From Comamonadaceae bacterium (lineage in GTDB: Bacteria > Pseudomonadota > Gammaproteobacteria > Burkholderiales > Burkholderiaceae), in contig CANNNH010000041.1 of the NCBI GenBank assembly GCA_947505915.1, forward strand, positions 1 through 10,479: a DNA stretch of 10,479 nt, in the 5' to 3' direction. A program made the translations under genes and the position numbers. Positions 8,435 to 10,479 of this stretch are shown here, one piece after another (the first letter of the stretch is position 1; each line of letters starts with the position of its first letter). The notes under the pieces were generated by a model. That model worked only from the letters and a program-made list of their open reading frames with translations, did not search any database and was not told the DNA's origin.

Positions 8435-8441
8435 TTTCCTT
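8435..8441 (-). promoter_or_regulatory. Strong Shine-Dalgarno of accD
   Basis: AAGGAAA, read on the minus strand, lies four bases before the accD ATG within the 24-bp trpA-accD gap. It fixes the accD start and indicates independent ribosome loading within the operon. Confidence 0.7.
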
Positions 8442-8454
8442 AAATCAAGCGCAA

Positions 8455-9264
8455 TTATGCGTCCAGCGCGCTGCGGATATCAGCCAGGAATTCACGCACA
8501 ACAGGCACCACCTGCTCACGCGGTTGCTGGTCGATCAGCTGAATAATCTTGGAGCCGATGACCACGGCGTCTGCCACCCGGCTGATGGCCTTGGCGGTAG
8601 CGGCGTCGCGAATGCCAAAACCCACACCCACCGGTACGCTGACATGCTCGCGGATGCGCGGCAGCATGGCCTCTACCGCGTCAATGTCGAGCGCGCCCGA
8701 ACCCGTCACTCCCTTAAGCGAGACGTAGTACACATAGCCGCTGGCGACCCGGGCCACCTGCGCCATGCGCTCGGGCGTGCTGGTTGGGGCCAGTAAAAAA
8801 ATCAGGTCCATGTGGTGCGCACGCAGCTTAGCGGCAAAGTCCACGCATTCTTCGGGCGGATAGTCCACGATCAAAATGCCGTCAATGCCGGCGGCAGCCG
8901 CGTCGCGCACAAAGGCATCGGCACCGCGTTTGAAGTCGTAGGCCTCGACCGGGTTGGCGTAACCCATCAGCACCACCGGCGTTTTGTCGTCTTGCAGACG
9001 GAACTCGCGCACCATGGCCAGCACCTGCACCAGGCCGATGCCAAAGGCCAGCGCGCGGTCGCCGGCTTTTTGAATGACCGGACCGTCAGCGCTGGGGTCT
9101 GAAAAAGGCACGCCTAACTCAATGACGTCAGCGCCGCCAGCCACCATGCCGTGCATCAGCGCGGGCGTGATGTCGGCAAACGGAAAGCCTGCGGTCACAT
9201 AAGGAATCAGCGCCTTGCGCTTTTGCGCAAGCAGCGCGCTCATCACGGGCTCAATACGGCTCAC
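8455..9264 (-). CDS. trpA: Tryptophan synthase alpha subunit
   Basis: Cleaves indole-3-glycerol phosphate to indole and glyceraldehyde-3-phosphate and passes indole through a tunnel to TrpB. It has 269 residues, the usual length. The catalytic pair is at the canonical positions: E49 in [11 protein letters not shown] and D60 in SADGP. Other landmarks are PYVTAGFP (21-28), [14 protein letters not shown] and the phosphate-binding GVGFGIRD. The start is GTG at 9264, whose GTGA overlaps the trpB TGA; it places E49 at its standard number, while the ATG seven codons later would cut the conserved N-terminus. GGGGG (9272-9276) lies seven bases upstream as Shine-Dalgarno, inside the repeat-like tail of trpB. 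Confidence 0.98.
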   Translation of the reverse strand: MSRIEPVMSALLAQKRKALIPYVTAGFPFADITPALMHGMVAGGADVIELGVPFSDPSADGPVIQKAGDRALAFGIGLVQVLAMVREFRLQDDKTPVVLMGYANPVEAYDFKRGADAFVRDAAAAGIDGILIVDYPPEECVDFAAKLRAHHMDLIFLLAPTSTPERMAQVARVASGYVYYVSLKGVTGSGALDIDAVEAMLPRIREHVSVPVGVGFGIRDAATAKAISRVADAVVIGSKIIQLIDQQPREQVVPVVREFLADIRSALDA

Positions 9265-10479
9265 TTCATGGCCCCCACGCTCGGCACTGACGTGTCCTTG
9301 CTGCCCCCCGAGGGGGCTGGCGCGACTTGGGGCTGCCCGGCGTCACGCCTGAACCCTATTACTTGCTCGGTGCCGGCCGGGCCGCCCTTGACGCCCTGGC
9401 CCTGGCAGGAAGGGCGGCAGTAGAAGCTGGCGTTGGACAGGTCGGCCACGGTGCCGATGTCCTTGTCGCCGCGGCCCGACATATTGACCAGAATCGACTG
9501 GTCCGAGCGCATGGTCTTGGCCATTTTCATGGCGTAGGCCACCGCGTGACTGGACTCCAGCGCTGGGATGATGCCCTCGGTGCGGCACAGGTAATGAAAG
9601 GCCGACAGCGCCTCGGCGTCGGTGATACCGACGTATTCGGCGCGGCCTATGTCTTTAAGGAAAGCGTGCTCGGGACCCACGCCCGGGTAGTCCAGGCCGG
9701 CGCTGATGCTGTGCGTCTCAGTCACCTGGCCGTCTTCGTTTTGCAGCACGTAGGTGCGGTTGCCGTGCAGCACGCCGGGCACACCGCGTTGGAGTGATGC
9801 CGAATGTTTGCCGCTGTCCATGCCCTCGCCGGCCGCTTCCACGCCGATCAGACGCGTGTTCTCGTGCTTTATGTAGGGGTGAAAAATACCCATGGCGTTG
9901 CTGCCGCCACCCACGCAGGCCAGCACCGCGTCGGGCTGTTTGCCGCCCAGCATCTCGGGCATTTGCACCAGGCACTCTTCGCCGATCACGCTCTGGAAGT
10001 CGCGCACCATCATGGGGTAAGGGTGCGGGCCGGCCACGGTGCCGATGATGTAGAAGGTGTTGTCCACGTTGGCGACCCAGTCTCGCATGGCTTCGTTGAG
10101 TGCGTCTTTGAGCGTTTTGCTGCCGCTTTCAACCGGCACCACGGTGGCGCCCAGCAGTTTCATGCGGTAGACGTTGGGGCTTTGTCGCTTGACGTCTTCG
10201 CTGCCCATGTAAACCACGCACTCCAAGCCGTAGCGTGCGCAGATGGTGGCTGTGGCCACGCCGTGCTGGCCGGCACCGGTTTCGGCAATGATGCGCGGCT
10301 TGCCCATGCGCTTGGCCAGCATGGCCTGGCCGATGGTGTTGTTGATCTTGTGCGCGCCGGTGTGGTTCAGGTCTTCACGCTTGAGGTAAATTTGCGCGCC
10401 GCCTTGTTCACGGCTCATGCGTGCCGCATGGTAGATAGGTGAAGGCCGGCCTACAAAGTGCTTGAGCTCGTAATGAAAC
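9261..10479 (-). CDS. trpB: Tryptophan synthase beta subunit, 5' end outside window
   Basis: Condenses indole with serine on pyridoxal phosphate to make tryptophan. The frame is open to the right edge; the ATG at 10418 is internal, because conserved sequence continues upstream ([20 protein letters not shown]), so about 45-50 N-terminal residues lie beyond the window. The PLP lysine is in NHTGAHKIN (codon at 10349-10347); the phosphate loop [10 protein letters not shown] is at about 9890-9917; ESSHAVAYA and [17 protein letters not shown] mark the end of the conserved core. After KGG the protein goes on for about 39 residues rich in G, P, S and A, encoded by 9264-9380, which cover a GC-rich hairpin repeat. 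I estimate a full length near 450 residues against about 397 in enteric bacteria. Start overlap with trpA suggests translational coupling. Confidence 0.96.
   Translation of the reverse strand, partial: FHYELKHFVGRPSPIYHAARMSREQGGAQIYLKREDLNHTGAHKINNTIGQAMLAKRMGKPRIIAETGAGQHGVATATICARYGLECVVYMGSEDVKRQSPNVYRMKLLGATVVPVESGSKTLKDALNEAMRDWVANVDNTFYIIGTVAGPHPYPMMVRDFQSVIGEECLVQMPEMLGGKQPDAVLACVGGGSNAMGIFHPYIKHENTRLIGVEAAGEGMDSGKHSASLQRGVPGVLHGNRTYVLQNEDGQVTETHSISAGLDYPGVGPEHAFLKDIGRAEYVGITDAEALSAFHYLCRTEGIIPALESSHAVAYAMKMAKTMRSDQSILVNMSGRGDKDIGTVADLSNASFYCRPSCQGQGVKGGPAGTEQVIGFRRDAGQPQVAPAPSGGSKDTSVPSVGAMK
9272..9335. repeat. Probable dispersed GC-rich hairpin repeat inside the end of trpB
   Basis: The core is a near-perfect hairpin with arms GCCCCC (9303-9308) and GGGGGC (9312-9317) around CGA. 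The flanks, with ACGTGTCCTTGCTG on one side and GGCGCGACTTGGGGCTGCCC on the other, resemble intergenic repeats I recall from Comamonadaceae genomes; this is memory, not a search. The boundaries are approximate. The element is read through by trpB, giving [14 protein letters not shown] in the protein. A second small palindrome, GGCGT-C-ACGCC, lies at 9339-9349. Confidence 0.5.

Noticed and set aside
9804..10442. Plus-strand 212-residue open frame opposite trpB
   Set aside because: Antisense shadow of the intact tryptophan synthase beta frame; the composition is rich in A, H and V as expected from reversed codons.

Overview
The window looks like chromosomal DNA of a betaproteobacterium, most likely Burkholderiales and probably Comamonadaceae (Polaromonas/Rhodoferax-like). 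This rests on recalled protein resemblance (LysS, AccD, TrpA, TrpB, the YdjM-like protein), the moderately high GC content, the trpB-trpA-accD order, and the GC-rich hairpin repeats typical of that family. No database search was possible, so the genus is a guess.

Left part (about 1-4574). The 5' end of a YdjM-type membrane protein gene reads leftward out of the window from 260. A 559-bp gap, AT-rich in its right half, separates it from a rightward block. That block holds an FCD/GntR regulator (TTG start at 820), then a periplasmic solute-binding protein, two inner-membrane permeases and an ATPase, which together form a complete polar-amino-acid-type (family 3) ABC importer. The three membrane-complex genes overlap end to start, so they are almost certainly one transcript. 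Two TTGG-N4-CCA(A) inverted repeats upstream of the regulator are good candidates for its own operators. There is no catabolic enzyme in the cluster, so the substrate cannot be read from context.

Right part (about 4598-10479). All genes are on the minus strand and converge on the importer. In transcription order they are trpB (5' end outside the window), trpA, accD, a stand-alone LON substrate-binding-domain protein, lysS, and a YgjP-like zinc metallopeptidase. trpB and trpA overlap by 4 bases, accD follows after 24 bases, and the LON-domain gene starts next to the accD stop. This suggests one housekeeping operon for tryptophan synthase and the acetyl-CoA carboxylase beta subunit, continuing into the LON-domain gene. 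lysS and the YgjP-like gene are set off by short spacers containing hairpins.

Most of the window is ordinary chromosomal content, and I see no defence, mobile or otherwise new multi-gene system. The points most worth a second look are: (1) TrpB carries about 39 extra C-terminal residues, encoded partly by what looks like a dispersed GC-rich hairpin repeat, which also appears to supply the Shine-Dalgarno of trpA; (2) paired candidate operators lie upstream of the regulator; (3) a dRS3-like ATTCCC-N8-GGGAAT repeat lies after lysS; (4) the importer's binding protein is divergent and its substrate unknown.
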